Origin: Tachypleus tridentatus
Taxonomy: Eukaryota; Arthropoda; Merostomata; Xiphosura; Limulidae
Reading direction: 5' to 3'
Assembly (NCBI RefSeq): GCF_004210375.1
Contig: NC_134831.1
Location: 45,728,035 to 45,792,034, forward strand
Length of the DNA: 64,000 nt
Shown: positions 11,258 to 22,745 of the stretch, one piece after another
Layout of the letters: each line of letters begins with the position of its first letter
Position numbering within the stretch: position 1 is the first letter of the stretch
Made by a program: the position numbers and the translations under genes
The notes under the pieces: generated by a model
What the model was told of the DNA's origin: nothing
Database searches by the model: none
The model's input: the letters and a program-made list of their open reading frames with translations, nothing else

Positions 11258-13365
11258 TCTTGAATACTATTTTATATATTTACTGTTCAGTATTCTAATT
11301 ATTAAAACATTGATAGCCTTTTTTTTCTGGGTACACAATATACAAATTCAATTCTTGTTTACTGTACAAAACTTACTCTGGAAGAAACTTTGGTCTGCCA
11401 CTCCAGCAACTGGGAACAGGAAGTGGCAAGGGCTTGCATACTCCACCCATTAAAATGGAGAGGAGGGGGATGTGTGTTCAGTGGTCTGCACGAATGACAC
11501 ACTCAAGACTATGCAATGGGTGTTTGTGACTCCCTGTTTTCAAAAGTTGTAAGACCTTTATTACAGGATCACCAACAGAGCTGGGCAAAAGTCCCTATCT
11601 GCTTTACTCATGAAGTCCATAAGAGACAGTGAAAACAAAATATATATCTGTTAAGCCTACCTTACCAGGCAACACCTACCAGTACATGACATCTTGATAT
11701 ACAATGTACATTATTAAAGGAAAATAAGTACTAAAATATGCCAACTTACCCACAGTCAAAGGCAGACAGACTTGTGTATAATTGCCACAAGAAAAAGATA
11801 ACTGACTGAGGAAGACACAGCTAAGTTGTACGTATAAATTGCAATGAATGTATTGAAAGTTGTCCATATTCAAGCCTGAATGATCTCCTCCAAAAATTGG
11901 TGAACTCAAGCAACAAACAATTTAATGAGGTGATGAATTAGGTGTAAAGAAACATTATGCAGATGACAACAAACCCTGGACAAGTTGAAATATCCCAGTT
12001 GTATGAACTGACAAACTGAACCAGTAAGGGTAATAGGTGTCACATTATGGGAAACAGGGAAATTCCACAGAACCAAGAAATAGGAATGAGGACCAAAATA
12101 AAAAAAGACAAATGACACAAAAGTATAACATAACCTGAAGAACATAAAAAAATTAACCAATGAACAATAACAATTTTTTCATTAACTCAAATTTAATCAA
12201 CAATTAGATGTGACTAATAGTAAAGATGAAAGATTATTCAACTCTATATATAAAACCTAAAAGTAAAAGTTTTATGTTCTTCACGTGTGACATTTTATAC
12301 GGCTTAGCAATTTATGTTCAGCAACAACCAAGTACAAAGGCCACAGCGAGAAGAGAAAACTGTTTACTTTACTTCTTTATTTACTGTTCTATATTTTAAG
12401 CAAAATAAGTTTAATAACTTTTATTAAATGTAATATATACACATTTATAATGTATAGTAATTGGTATCTACTCACTATTCAAAGACTGTCAAATAAATAG
12501 TAACAAGTAGCTGACATTTCCAAACTTTAAAACTCTTGTTGAAATATTATCTGCCCCAAGAAACTTATTTTTTAAAACTTTCTAATATTTTTCCTAACCA
12601 GCTCAGACTTAATGCAATTATCTTCTTTGATCTTGTTTCCATTTATCATCTGTTCAAGATGTAGAATACTGCTTAAATCTTTAATTTAAAAAAAGTAAAG
12701 AAGCAGCAAAATTTAGTAACAAGCCACTTGATAATCATTACATACTAGCCTTCCTTTATCATCTCTTAAGGGTTACACTGCACTCTAAAGTTTTGTTAAC
12801 CATTAATGAAAATTAAACACAAGAAATCAGAACTTGAAATTTAAACTGATGGATATTTGGGATTCAACAAAATCCAAATTTTGTAGAATATGGACGAGTC
12901 AAAACATGTCTATAAACTAGAATGCCAATTGTGAATGCGAAGACTGTGGTAACATAGAAGAGGGATATATATCTCTGCTGGTATAGATGGTGCACCAGGA
13001 TGGTAATCACAGGATACAAAACTAGTGCAATATATGGAAAATTCTTTTCACAGTGCTTAGAGGGCAAATGAAAATCAAGATAGCTTTGATGTGAGTAGAG
13101 GAAAGATAATTTCAAAATTGCTTTTAACACTTCAAATCTACAAATCATTTTCTCAGCAACATGAATGTTTTTGAAACAACTCTGTATTTAATTTCCCCAA
13201 ATTAATCTTCCAAAGTACCACAATTGTACTTTCCTTGATACATTGCAGATTTGTCTACATTTCATGAGAGCAGCTATGTCTCTTGACAATTCAACATATA
13301 TTCCAGTACAAAGTTCAGTTTAGCATCATCTCTGAGTGAATAAGGAATTTAAAAATCACAGTAAG

Positions 13366-13651
13366 TTTGGTTTATTTTGTTTTTGAATTTCACACAAAGC
13401 TACATGGGGGCTATCTGCACTACCTGCTCCTAATTAAGCAGCGAAAGGCTAAAGGGAAGGCAGCTAGTCATCACCACACCCACACATGGACAACTCTTGG
13501 GCTACTCTTTTACCAACAAATAGTAGGAGTGACCATCACATTATAACACCCCACAGTTGAAAGGGTAAGCATGTTTGATGTGACTAGGATTCAAACCTGC
13601 AACCTTCAAATTGCAAGTCAAGTATCCTAACCACCTGGATACGACAGATAC
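13366..13651 (-). mobile_element. SINE-1 copy with 11-bp target-site duplication
   Basis: A full-length reversed copy with its (T/G)-rich tail at 13366 and its head at 13651. It is flanked by the duplication ATCACAGTAAG at 13355-13365 and 13652-13662, which marks it as a single retroposition event. Substitutions are spread throughout, so it is not a recent insert. It lies in EMG1 intron 3, sense to the gene. Confidence 0.92.
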
Positions 13652-14517
13652 ATCACAGTAAGAGGCTTGAAGAGCCAAAAATGTAGCACAGTAAAAATGT
13701 AAGCCATACGTGACCTGCAACAATTTTTTTATGAAACATACATATATACAACCTGCCCGTTATGGAGGTTAAATAAATGTTAACAATCTAGCTTAAACCT
13801 GATTTCAAAATTTTATGAAATAGTTGAATACAAATCAAAGGAAATATTAGATATGTGATTATCTTAAGAAGTTTTAATCACATGTAAATTACTTTCTCAT
13901 GATTATATCCAGTTCACTCCCACAAACTCAGCAGCCTTTGATTATATAAAAATGCTTAATTCAAAATGTTATCTTGCTGATAATGAGTATGTTAAATGAA
14001 TGGTATCTAACTGATGTATATTTTATATATGTAGAAATGACTGGTATGGGTAGAGAAAGCACACATATAATTTTCTCTACAAGTTGGTTTTCTCCTCATC
14101 ATGGATTATGATGTATATTTTATATTCTTAGAGAAAGCAGTTCTCAGATTATCTTATGTTGGTAATAATTTAAGCTGTATCAACTTAGCTGAGCTATGTG
14201 TGACGTAAGCATAGGAGAAAAAAGGCTTACCATAGAAATGTTTACATTCTTAATTTTTTCAGGATTATAGCCATCCTGTTCATCAGACTATCACGAAATA
14301 CCTATAAACCACAATAATACTGAACAAGACCTACTTTTTATTAACAACTAAAACTTAAGTTATGATTCTATAGTACAAACTATTCATTCTATTAAAATAA
14401 ATATAAAAAAAAACTCAAAGAAATCTTTCCCTGTGCTTTTTGTAACACTGGTGTATTAACTGACATCACATGCATCAAGCTAGAAACAGTAAAACCTTCA
14501 AGTGCTAAATAACATAC

Positions 14518-14659
14518 CTATCAGTCCAGCAAACCGCTTAAATGTTCTTGGTATCCTAGTCTGTGGGTTTATTTCAATAAGAACATTTTTCTCTGTGTGA
14601 ACGTACACTTGTAAAAATCCTGCTCGATTCAATGGGCTGTCAAAGAGCATCAGCAAACA
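14518..14659 (-). CDS. EMG1: EMG1 exon 3
   Basis: A 142-bp exon. The acceptor AG is at 14661-14660. It starts at TGT in phase 0 and ends with one base of a split Val codon before the donor GT at 14517-14516. It encodes [20 protein letters not shown], then a stretch ending with [18 protein letters not shown]. 'DSPLNRAG' and 'NPQTRIPRT' are hallmark EMG1/NEP1 motifs; the RIPRT arginines contribute to substrate rRNA binding in the dimer. A mariner-like element begins 94 bp upstream of its acceptor side. Confidence 0.97.
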
Positions 14660-14753
14660 CTAAAAAATAAATAAATATTGAAATGTATGAAAATACTAAG
14701 AACAAACAAATGGCATACTGATATTTATATTATGTTAGAATATTGTCCTTCTA

Positions 14754-15960
14754 CAGGGTGTTTGGAAAGTCACTGTGCAGTTTTGTAATCATATTTTATT
14801 ATATTTCAGATTTTGATCCAAATATGGTTTTAACAGCTGAAGAACGTGTATGGCTCGTCAAACATGTATTCTGAGAAGGTGGTAGATACACAGATGTGGT
14901 GCAACAGCGACTTGCTGAAAAATTCCCAGATACACCTGTTCCACATCGCAATGCAGTTCGTAACCTCGTTGATAAGTTTCGAGAAACAGGATCATTGGAG
15001 GATGCCAAACGCTGTGGAAGGCCAGCAAAGCTATTGTAGGAGAAACTGTTGGATATTTCTGACAGTGTGATGCAGAGTTCATCAAAATCATTACGAACGT
15101 TAGCTCAGCAACATGATATTGGTCTTGGAACTGCTCATAAGGCCGTCAGAAAGAAATTAAAGCTCTTCCCATACAAAATATGGTGGTACAAGAACTGGAA
15201 GCAACTTATAATGAAAAACGAATATGCTATTGCAGATGGTTTAACCAATTTATTGAAGAGAATACAGCTAATGTGTTGGATGTGACCTTCTTCACCGACG
15301 AAGAATGGTTCCAACTTTCGAGTTACGTTAATTCATAAAATTCAAGATTGTGGTCATCCGATAATCCTCACAGTTTGCACAAAACATCCCTACATGATTT
15401 CAAGGTTGGTGCGTGGGGTGCAATTTCCAGACATCGAATTGTTGGCCCTATTTTATTTATGCACACAATAAACAGTGAGCATTATTGTTCAGAGATTCTT
15501 CACACCTTCATCAGTCAGATGACAAGTGATGAAATCAATTACTCAAGGTTTCAACAGGATGGTGCTACTGCCCACACATCTCACAGATCTATGCAGTTAT
15601 TAAAGGAATGTTTTGGAGACCTCATTATTTCCAAAGACGTGTGGCTCCCACGCTTACCAGATCTTAATCCACCAGATTTTTATCTATGGGGAGCAGCAAA
15701 ATCTGCAGTGTATCGAGATCGTCCGCACACGCTGGATGACTTGAAAGCAGCAATAACAGCATTCATTCAGTCTATTTCAAGCCAGCAACTGATAGTGGTG
15801 TTTAGAAACAAAATAAGAAGGATCCAAGCCTGTATTGATACCAACGGGGGTCATTTTCAACATTGTTTATAATTGTCATTCATATTTACCTCCTGTATTC
15901 TATATTGAAACACGTCTGTTAATAAATATATAAGTACACAATGACTTTCTGAACAACCTG
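14754..15960 (+). mobile_element. mariner-like DNA transposon with both ends
   Basis: A 1207-bp element flanked by TA duplications (14752-14753 and 15961-15962). The terminal inverted repeats are about 24 bp with 20 matches, beginning CAGGGTGTTTGGAAAGTCAC at the left and CAGGTTGTTCAGAAAGTCAT (reverse complement) at the right. It encodes a broken transposase on the plus strand (separate entry). The intact ends and TA duplication point to cut-and-paste insertion into EMG1 intron 2, antisense to the gene. Confidence 0.93.
14824..15872 (+). pseudogene. mariner-like transposase, broken
   Basis: It reads from ATG at 14824 (MVLTAEERVWLVKHVF) through a helix-turn-helix region. Stops occur at TGA 14872 and TAG 15036 or nearby, followed by a second HTH (LRTLAQQHDIGLGTAHKAV). 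A frame change near 15230 leads to the catalytic core, with one further stop near 15336. The first catalytic Asp is in TFFTDEEW (about 15283-15306), the second in FQQDGATAHTS (about 15547-15580) and the third in LNPPDFYLWG (about 15663-15692). The spacing between the second and third is 38 residues, longer than the 34 of classical mariners and near the DD37D-DD41D relatives, although indels in a decayed copy could alter it. Confidence 0.88.
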
Positions 15961-16229
15961 TACAAGACAGAAAAATATAATCAGAGTGAGAAGATATTGA
16001 AAAGTACAGAAATTTGTTCAGATCTCACAGATATACACGATTGTTCTTCCTGTAAAAATAACTACTCATATGAGATTATTTCTTTATCTAATTGATAACC
16101 ACACACTGCAAAAATCTATTGTTTTTATATTTTTGTCTATTATGCTTTATGACATTAGTCATAGAATAATCAGAATTTATGATATTGCTGCAATAATGAG
16201 CCAAAACTATTATTATAATTTAATGTCAA

Positions 16230-16848
16230 TCATCTTGATTGGTTGATTGGTTTGATGTTCTATGGTGCAAACCAACTAGGCTATCTGCACCAAACATCCG
16301 ATCAAAAGTTAAAATTAATTAAAGTAATATTATTAAAATTCATAAAAGAAAATTAGGGTAAAGCAAAACAAAGTTTAATTTTTGAATTAAAAACATAAAT
16401 AGCATTAAATCCAATTTTTACATCTAGACTACAGCAGTAAGAGAAAACCTACAGTGATAAAAATTGTAAAGGACTTTCTGTAGCATAGCTGTAATTATCA
16501 TAACTTGCCTGGAAGACTTAATGGGTAAGTTCACAAATCAGTGTTAACCACCTGAAGTTAGCCTTTCCAGTCCTGGTTTTGAGTTATTTGACATTATGGC
16601 CATTTTCAGAAAGTAAAGTAATACAAGTTTTAAAAGACTTGTTGTAAAATTTTAATTATTATAAATCACCAGGATGACTAATGGGTCATTCAAACAGCAG
16701 TGTTAGACACCTGAAGTTGGCCTTTCTAGTCCTGGTTTTGAGTTATTTGATGTAATGACCATTTTCTACTTTCAAATTGAACTAGATGTACTTTGATTCT
16801 TAAAAGGGAATCATATCAAAAAAATGTCTAATGTATAAATTAAGAAAC
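16230..16848 (-). repeat. LINE 3' UTR with an internal duplication
   Basis: Follows the ORF2 stop codon (TAA at 16851-16849). Two copies of an approximately 90-bp segment occur at about 16511-16600 and 16672-16760. Both contain 'cacctgaagtt.gcctttc' and 'agtcctggttttgagttatt'. The 3' edge holds 'ttgattggttgattggtttg' at about 16236, a short tandem tail. Confidence 0.65.
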
Positions 16849-19800
16849 TTAAATAGCATTAAAAAGATTAATGGCTTTTAAAAAAACTAAAAACATTTCT
16901 AAGGTGGACAGTGTCACCATCGTCCACAGCACTGTCTAATGTTATGGAAAGAAACTTGGGCAAAACATGTTTAAAATGGTGCAATTGTGGAGAGTCGTAA
17001 CGACGGCAAGACAGTAAAATGTGACTTATTGTGATGCAAGTGTTACACAGACAACACATTGGTGCATCAGCCCCAGATAAAAGAAAATGATGAGTTAAAA
17101 ATCTGTGACCAATGCATAGTCTAGTTAGAACAACTTCCTCTTTTTGATCCTTATGGAAGCAAGATGGCCAAAGTCCAATAGAGGGTTTTATTTGAAAAAG
17201 CTTGTTTTCATGTTACTCACTCTCAGTTGACTGCCAACTGGTACGAAGCCAAGCCTTGAATACAGGACCATAGTCCATGTATGGAACAGATACAGCAGTG
17301 ATAGTGCCAGAGCAGATAGATTTAGCTGTGATGTCGATGAGCACCTTCCAGCGAATACCAACAAGGCCTGGTATCCAGAAGAACTGGATAGAAGTAGATG
17401 TTAATGAAAAATAGGACACTCGGTTTTGAATATCAGCAAGAACAGGGTGTGAACTAATGTGAAGCAATTACAGGGCCAGTAGAGAACTAAGCGAGTCAGT
17501 ATAAATAGTACAATTTAAGTACTGCTCAGCTTTGATGTGATCAAGGGAAAGAGAAATGGTGTACAGGAAAGGTCACATTTGTGGATGGTAATTAGCCATT
17601 GTGGGATGGGCTGATCAGTGGATACAGCAATGTTATCCAAGGACAGACCCAATTCATCTAACTGCACCTGGATACAAAGGCCAAGAGGAACAATAGCAGA
17701 TCATCTGTTCTGAAAAAGTATGGCCCACTGAAGAAGGAAAACAACCTCAGGTGGCAAGCTTTGGCAAGGAATGAAGTTTTAAAGCATATAGTAAAGACAG
17801 TTGCAAACAGCAGAGGTGCAAAGAAGGTTCATGAGATTATGTATAATATCTGAGCTAGGGAAGTGTGGAAAGCTCCAATGCAGAGCCAAAGTCCTTGATT
17901 ATGAATGGGGTCTAGCATCTTTAAGGTCCTGGAAGAGCCATAGACCAGTGATCCAGAGTTGAGTTCAATTGAATAAGAGCACAACATATCTTTAGCACAG
18001 AACATTGATCTGCTCCCCAAATGGTGGAAGAGAGAACACGAAGGATGTTCATTGCTCTTGTACATTTAACCTGTAGCTGCTTGACGTGTGGTATCAAGGT
18101 CAGCTTACAGTCAAAGATAAGCCCCAAGAACTCTGTCTCAGTGACCACAGGCAGCACAACTTCACCAATATGGAGTTCAGGATCAGGGTGAATACTCCAT
18201 TTGCAGCAAAAGTGCATGCAAACAGTTTCAAAGAGAGAGAAGTTGAAGCTGTTTGCTGTGGTACACTTCAGTAAACGATTGAGGATAGTTTGTAGCTGCT
18301 GCTCAATAGACCTTGTGTTTGACAACTGACATGCGATGTAAAGTCTTCGACATAGAGCCAATTTGCTACAGTAAGAGAGAGTTGTTCAGTGATGGCATTA
18401 ATCTTTACACTGAAAAGTGTGACACCTAAAACACAGTCCTGAGGGACTTCAAGTTCCTGTAGTAAAGAATGGGAAAGTGTCAAACCCACACAAACTTGTA
18501 ATAGCCAGTCCATTGAACATTTTTTAATAAAAATGGGTAAATGGCCACATGAAACCATATATATGGATATCTTGCAAAATTCCATACCTCCATGATGTAT
18601 CATAAACATTCTCAATGTTAAAGAATATTGATACAAGATGTTGTCGTTTAAGAAAAGCTTCTCTGATTGATGTTTCAAGTTGAATCAGGTGGTCCACGGT
18701 GGTGCACTGTCATCAGAAGACGCACTGGGTTGGCAAAAGTAGGCTGCTTGATTCGAGAAACCAAATAAGAATTAACCATCCTTTTCTATAATGTCTTATC
18801 AAGACAGCTCGTCAAAGCAATTGAATGGTACTTTGAAGAAATATTGGGATCCTCTCAGAGTTAGAGAAAGGTAGGACAACAGCCTTGCTCCAGGCATCAG
18901 GAAATACATTTTCCTGCCAAATCTGATTAAAAACAATCAGAAGAATAGCAAGAGAAGCAGGAGATAGATGGTGCAGCATTTCGTAGTGTACATCATCAGG
19001 TCCGACTGATATACTGAAAAACCAATGAAGAGCCAGTTTGAGTTCCACCAGTGTAGAGTAGCAATTATAGTCAGAGAGACAATCAGCTTGAATGGAAGGA
19101 GGTGATAGTTCTGCTCGAGTCTTGATGGCTAAGAAGGTGGAGGATGAAGCAGAAGTGCTAGATACCTGGCAAAAGTTTTCACCCAGAGTATTGGCAATGA
19201 TCTGGGTATCAGCTATTTCCTGGTCATCAGAGACCAAGATCGAGAGGGGGACAGAATTATATTGCCCATTGAACTTTCTAACCTTGGCCCGTGCAACTTT
19301 GGAACTAGTCATAGAAGATATGCTGGTTGTGAACTTAATCCAAGAGTTCTAGCTTTGATGTCTTACCCACTGAGCATGTGCACAGGCCTGCTGGAAAGTC
19401 ATGCAGTTCAAGAATACCTACAAAAAGTATCCCAGGCCCATTTTTGAGCCTTCCATGCTATGTGGCAGACGGGATTCCACCACGGATAAGAATATCATGG
19501 AAAACGTGTCACGGTTTTAGGAATATATTGAGCAGCTGCCTGTATAATATACTCAGTTACTACTGCCACACATTTGTGTACTGATGATTTACAGAAGATG
19601 GCAGAATCAAGTTTTGCAAGAGCAGTGAAAGAAGCCCAATTTGCTTGATCCATCTTCCATCAGAGCACATGGGTTGGGTGGTATCGACCACAGTCAGTCT
19701 CTCTCAGAATTATAGGAAAATGACCACTGCTACGTAGATTATTGTCAACCCTCCATGAAAAGTGGAATAGTGAAGAGGAGCAAGCTGAAAGATTAATAGC

Positions 19801-20340
19801 AGTAAAAGACTGACTAAGTGCATGAAAATAAGTATAAGAACCACTATTGAAAAGAGAAAGGTTGTGATCAGAGAAAATATGCTCTACAGAGCAACTCCTC
19901 CCATCAAAATCAGCACTTCCCTAGAGGGGATGATGTCCATTTCAGTCCCCCAGGATTAAAAAGGGAGATAGCAACTGTTCAATGACAGCATCAAGGGCTG
20001 ATTGATCATTGGTCTCTCCAGGCAACAGGTAGAGAGAACTAACAGTGATGATACGAGCCAAGGAAATATCAATGGCCACAGCCTCCAAGGGTGTGTCGAG
20101 TGGCAAGGACAGGGTAGGCACATGCTGATCAGCCAACAGTGCCACCCTTCTATGCACTCATCCATCATACAGCCTGTCATTTCTGCACAAAGAAAACTGC
20201 TGAAAGGTAAGTGTATCAGCAGATTTTATAAGTGTTTCCTGCAAAGAAAGACATACATGATGGTAGGAAGCAATCAGTGCTTTGATGTCATCCAGATTAA
20301 AACATAAGCCTCGACAGTTCCATTGTACCAAGGTGGCCAT
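16849..20340 (-). pseudogene. LINE ORF2: endonuclease, reverse transcriptase, RNase H (decayed)
   Basis: The start is ATG at 20340 (MATLVQWNCRGLCFNLDDIK), the usual start of an AP-like endonuclease, with LSLQET following. The 'GDWN' motif reads GD-stop-NGHHP (about 19935), and the terminal SDHFP-type motif reads SGHFP (about 19715), losing an active-site Asp. In the RT, GPDDVHYEML and DAWSKAVVLPF mark the fingers. The catalytic Y/FxDD box reads YVED at 18354-18343. FLGLIFDCKLTLIPHVKQL marks the thumb. RNase H contains YTDSLSSLLAL and FWIPGLVGI. The C-terminus has CCLCN...H.LLSCRRYD. Confidence 0.9.
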
Positions 20341-20369
20341 TTTTATTTATATGGAGAAACCTTCTGTTT

Positions 20370-21500
20370 ATGACCATGGTGTTTTCTTTATTGTCTTTAT
20401 TTGAGGGAAATCTATCAACCTCCATGGATCCTGTTCTAAATCGATTAGGCAGGTCTTTGCTGTTGGAAGAGGATTCCAGCGACTGAGGATATGAATCAAT
20501 GATCGTTTTGCATCTTGGGGTGGGAGAAGATGTATCCAAGGAAATGCCCATACCTGGAACCAAAGGAAGTGGATCTTGGGATTTGTTGCAATGTATGAAA
20601 GAGACAGAGATGGGTGTTGAAGTTGATTCATCAACCTTTTTAACCACGGAAGTCAAAAGACTTTTCATCTGGTTTGAGAATGATTCTTTTGGAGGCACAG
20701 AGTCTGCACTCCCACTGTAGCAGTGGAACAAAATGCAGCAGTGTACATCTGAGATGAAGTGATGGACAGCAACTTTTGAGTCTCAGGGTAAGTAATATTT
20801 TGAATCATTTTCAAATGCTGCACTTCTTTTTATTCCAACCATTTAGGGCAAGAATGAAAGTAGGATAGGTGAGAGCCATTGCAATTGATGTAATGAGGGC
20901 CCATTTCACACTCATAAGCATCATGGTTCTTGCTACCTCAAGGAGCACACATCAAGGAATCATGACATGATATCTTTGAGTGACTGAACTGCAGACACTA
21001 GAAACACCTAAAGGGGTTTGGAGTGTACGGCCATACCTTGCAATTAAAATAATCTGCTTTGATGGTGGATGCAGTGATGTAAATGTTAGAATGAAGACAT
21101 TGGTCATTATCATAATTCCATCTCTGCGAGTGGAGATATGCCTCACTGCAAAAACTCGTTGGGTGGAGACACCAGGGAGAATCTCTGACTCGGGAATGTT
21201 TTTCAAATCCCTCTCAACAATAACTCCTAGTGATAAATTCAAAGTAGCATGTGGCATAACATCAATTGGTATATCTCCAATTACCTTTGAATGTTAAATG
21301 AGTTCATTGTGTTGAGATGTGGATGTTTACACCAATATGTCACCAGAGCAAAGCTTTCTGACAGACTTTGAAGAGCCAACAAGTCCCCTCTAGCCCCTTC
21401 TGAATGAAAAAGGGAGACATTTGCTCTAAAGGTTTGTCTGAAAGAGAATGTAGTATATGAAAATGAGGTACAGGTGTTGCTGCTCAGAATCTTCAAGATG
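20370..21500 (-). pseudogene. LINE ORF1 (gag-like, three zinc knuckles), decayed
   Basis: A readable stretch (MPHATLNLSLGVIVERDLKN then VFAVRHISTRRDG and NVFILTF) fits the RRM-like region of I/Jockey ORF1 proteins. In the next frame come YTPNPFRCF, a stop codon, and CLQFSHSKISC: the first CCHC knuckle. A second lies around DSLMCAP..DAYEC, and a third is in NCNGSHLSYFHSCPKW (about 21010-20840). It binds element RNA in intact relatives. A C-terminal tail runs to about 20370, just before ORF2. Frames change at least three times. Confidence 0.85.
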
Positions 21501-21975
21501 TGGTCATTTACCTGTGGACTTTTTTTTGACTATTTTAAGTTCTTATTTGGAGGATCCATAATAGAAAAAAAAAAAAAAAATTTTTCAGTGCCCACTGACC
21601 ACACCCACCATGGAGCCTTACAAAGAAGACACACTACAATGCCAAACAAGGACACTGCAGTAATGCCAGGGTTTCGTGAGCACTATAGCCAAACACCATA
21701 ATCACGTACAACGTCCACAACAATTGTTGAGAACATCCAACACTGGTAGTTGGTTGACCCTAGCCCAAGTGGGCCAGCCAACTGACCCTAGGGGGGGCCA
21801 CCCCAAGTCTGCCATCTATAGGAATTCAAGGCAAATGTGGTGTGTTAGAATTGGCAAACACGTTGGTGGATGTTTAGATCACAGAGGAGGTATGCTAAAA
21901 GAACAGAACCTTCCCTGGGAGGTCCCCTCGCCACGTACAGGAATTCACACCAAGGGGCAATCATCCTGCAACTAA
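21501..21975. other. Possible LINE 5' leader, unconfirmed
   Basis: This follows directly upstream of ORF1. It begins with a run of A then T (about 21565-21590) and then a segment richer in GC, with 'gaccctagggggggccaccc' near 21786. It has an open frame on the plus strand (21676-21975) without recognisable motifs. It could be the 5' UTR of the LINE or an unrelated repeat; I cannot decide without other copies. Confidence 0.3.
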
Positions 21976-22574
21976 TTGTTATGCAAATCAGAATCTGATC
22001 ATCAGTTATGTTGATTTAAGTGACTGGTCATTCAGCAAATTCTATATATTTATGGCGGATGATGCCATCTTTTCCTAGCAGTCATTTTGATATAAATTAC
22101 AGAGTTCAAGGTGGTCCAAAGTGTTCATAAACCATGATTTGATTACAAAGACATCTGGATGCTCTACACATGTGAAGAGTAATTGGAAATATGTATTTCG
22201 AACTGCTTACAAACTAATGGCATAGTAACTCAATTATTTGAAAAAAAAGACCATTATCCACAATGTAAGTAGTTCAATGGTGGCTGTTGATTCTGGTTTG
22301 ACAACTGTGGAGTGCCTGCTCCAAAACTTAAATGCCTGTAGCCACAACTGACAGTTATGTTAGTTCACAGATGGTCACAAACCGACTTTGAAGGATTGCA
22401 CTGTATGCTAAGTGATGCATGAGAAAGAGTGGCTAACACTTAAAATGCTACACACAAGTCAACCCGGTGTCACCACTGTAGTAGATCTTGGTGGTAGCAG
22501 CAACTTCTAATCACTAACTTGGCCTCACTTGAAATGGAATATTATGTACAGTTTTTGTTTTCTTGATTAAGTAA

Positions 22575-22745
22575 TATTTATTAGACAGGGTTCAAAGGAC
22601 AGTTACTAGGACAATTCCAAGAATGGAAGGATTATCTTATAAGGATAAGTGATCTCTTATTTCCATTTGAGAAATGAAAGATAAAGTTTACAAGAATTAT
22701 CAAAGGTACTAATAGACTTGGGGTCTCTTATTTCTTTGTGCAGTA
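22575..22745 (+). mobile_element. CR1-like LINE fragment (RT thumb region)
   Basis: The plus-strand translation reads VQRTVTRTIPRMEGLSYKDK, followed by fragments like KVYKNYQRY. This corresponds to the 'VQRRATKMIPGLRGLSYEERL...L.G.LIE.FKI' segment downstream of the catalytic centre in CR1-type LINEs. It resembles the same region of the 28.8-30.5-kb element. It is short and broken. Confidence 0.6.

Larger units (their letters stand above)
6487..14517 (-). other. EMG1 intron 3
   Basis: An 8.0-kb GT-AG intron. It holds a SINE-2 fragment (7030-7165), a roughly 70-bp tandem array (about 10705-11257) and a SINE-1 copy with target-site duplications (13366-13651). Between these (7170-10700, 11260-13350, 13665-14515) I see only AT-rich sequence. 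Short open frames there, such as a hydrophobic 94-codon one at 13148-12864, have no recognisable family. Confidence 0.8.
16230..21500 (-). mobile_element. I-group non-LTR retrotransposon (LINE), nearly full length
   Basis: About 5.3 kb in the same orientation as EMG1. On the minus strand the order is ORF1 with zinc knuckles (about 21500-20370), then ORF2 with AP endonuclease (20340-19640), reverse transcriptase (about 19310-17880), RNase H (about 17520-17210) and a C-terminal Cys/His motif (to about 16850). A 3' UTR with a partly duplicated segment follows. The 3' edge is near 16230, next to a TTGATTGG-type short repeat. An RNase H domain after the RT places it in the I superfamily. Many stops and frameshifts make it inactive. 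Confidence 0.9.

Noticed and set aside
12864..13148. Minus-strand 94-codon hydrophobic open frame in EMG1 intron 3
   Set aside because: The hydrophobic run is what AT-rich sequence gives by chance. No recognisable family, no splice context and no supporting neighbour.
14858..15091. Minus-strand open frames opposite the mariner transposase
   Set aside because: Shadows of the plus-strand transposase; its motifs read only on the plus strand.
18086..20720. Plus-strand open frames over the I-group LINE
   Set aside because: Antisense shadows; all domain motifs (endonuclease, RT, RNase H, zinc knuckles) are on the minus strand.
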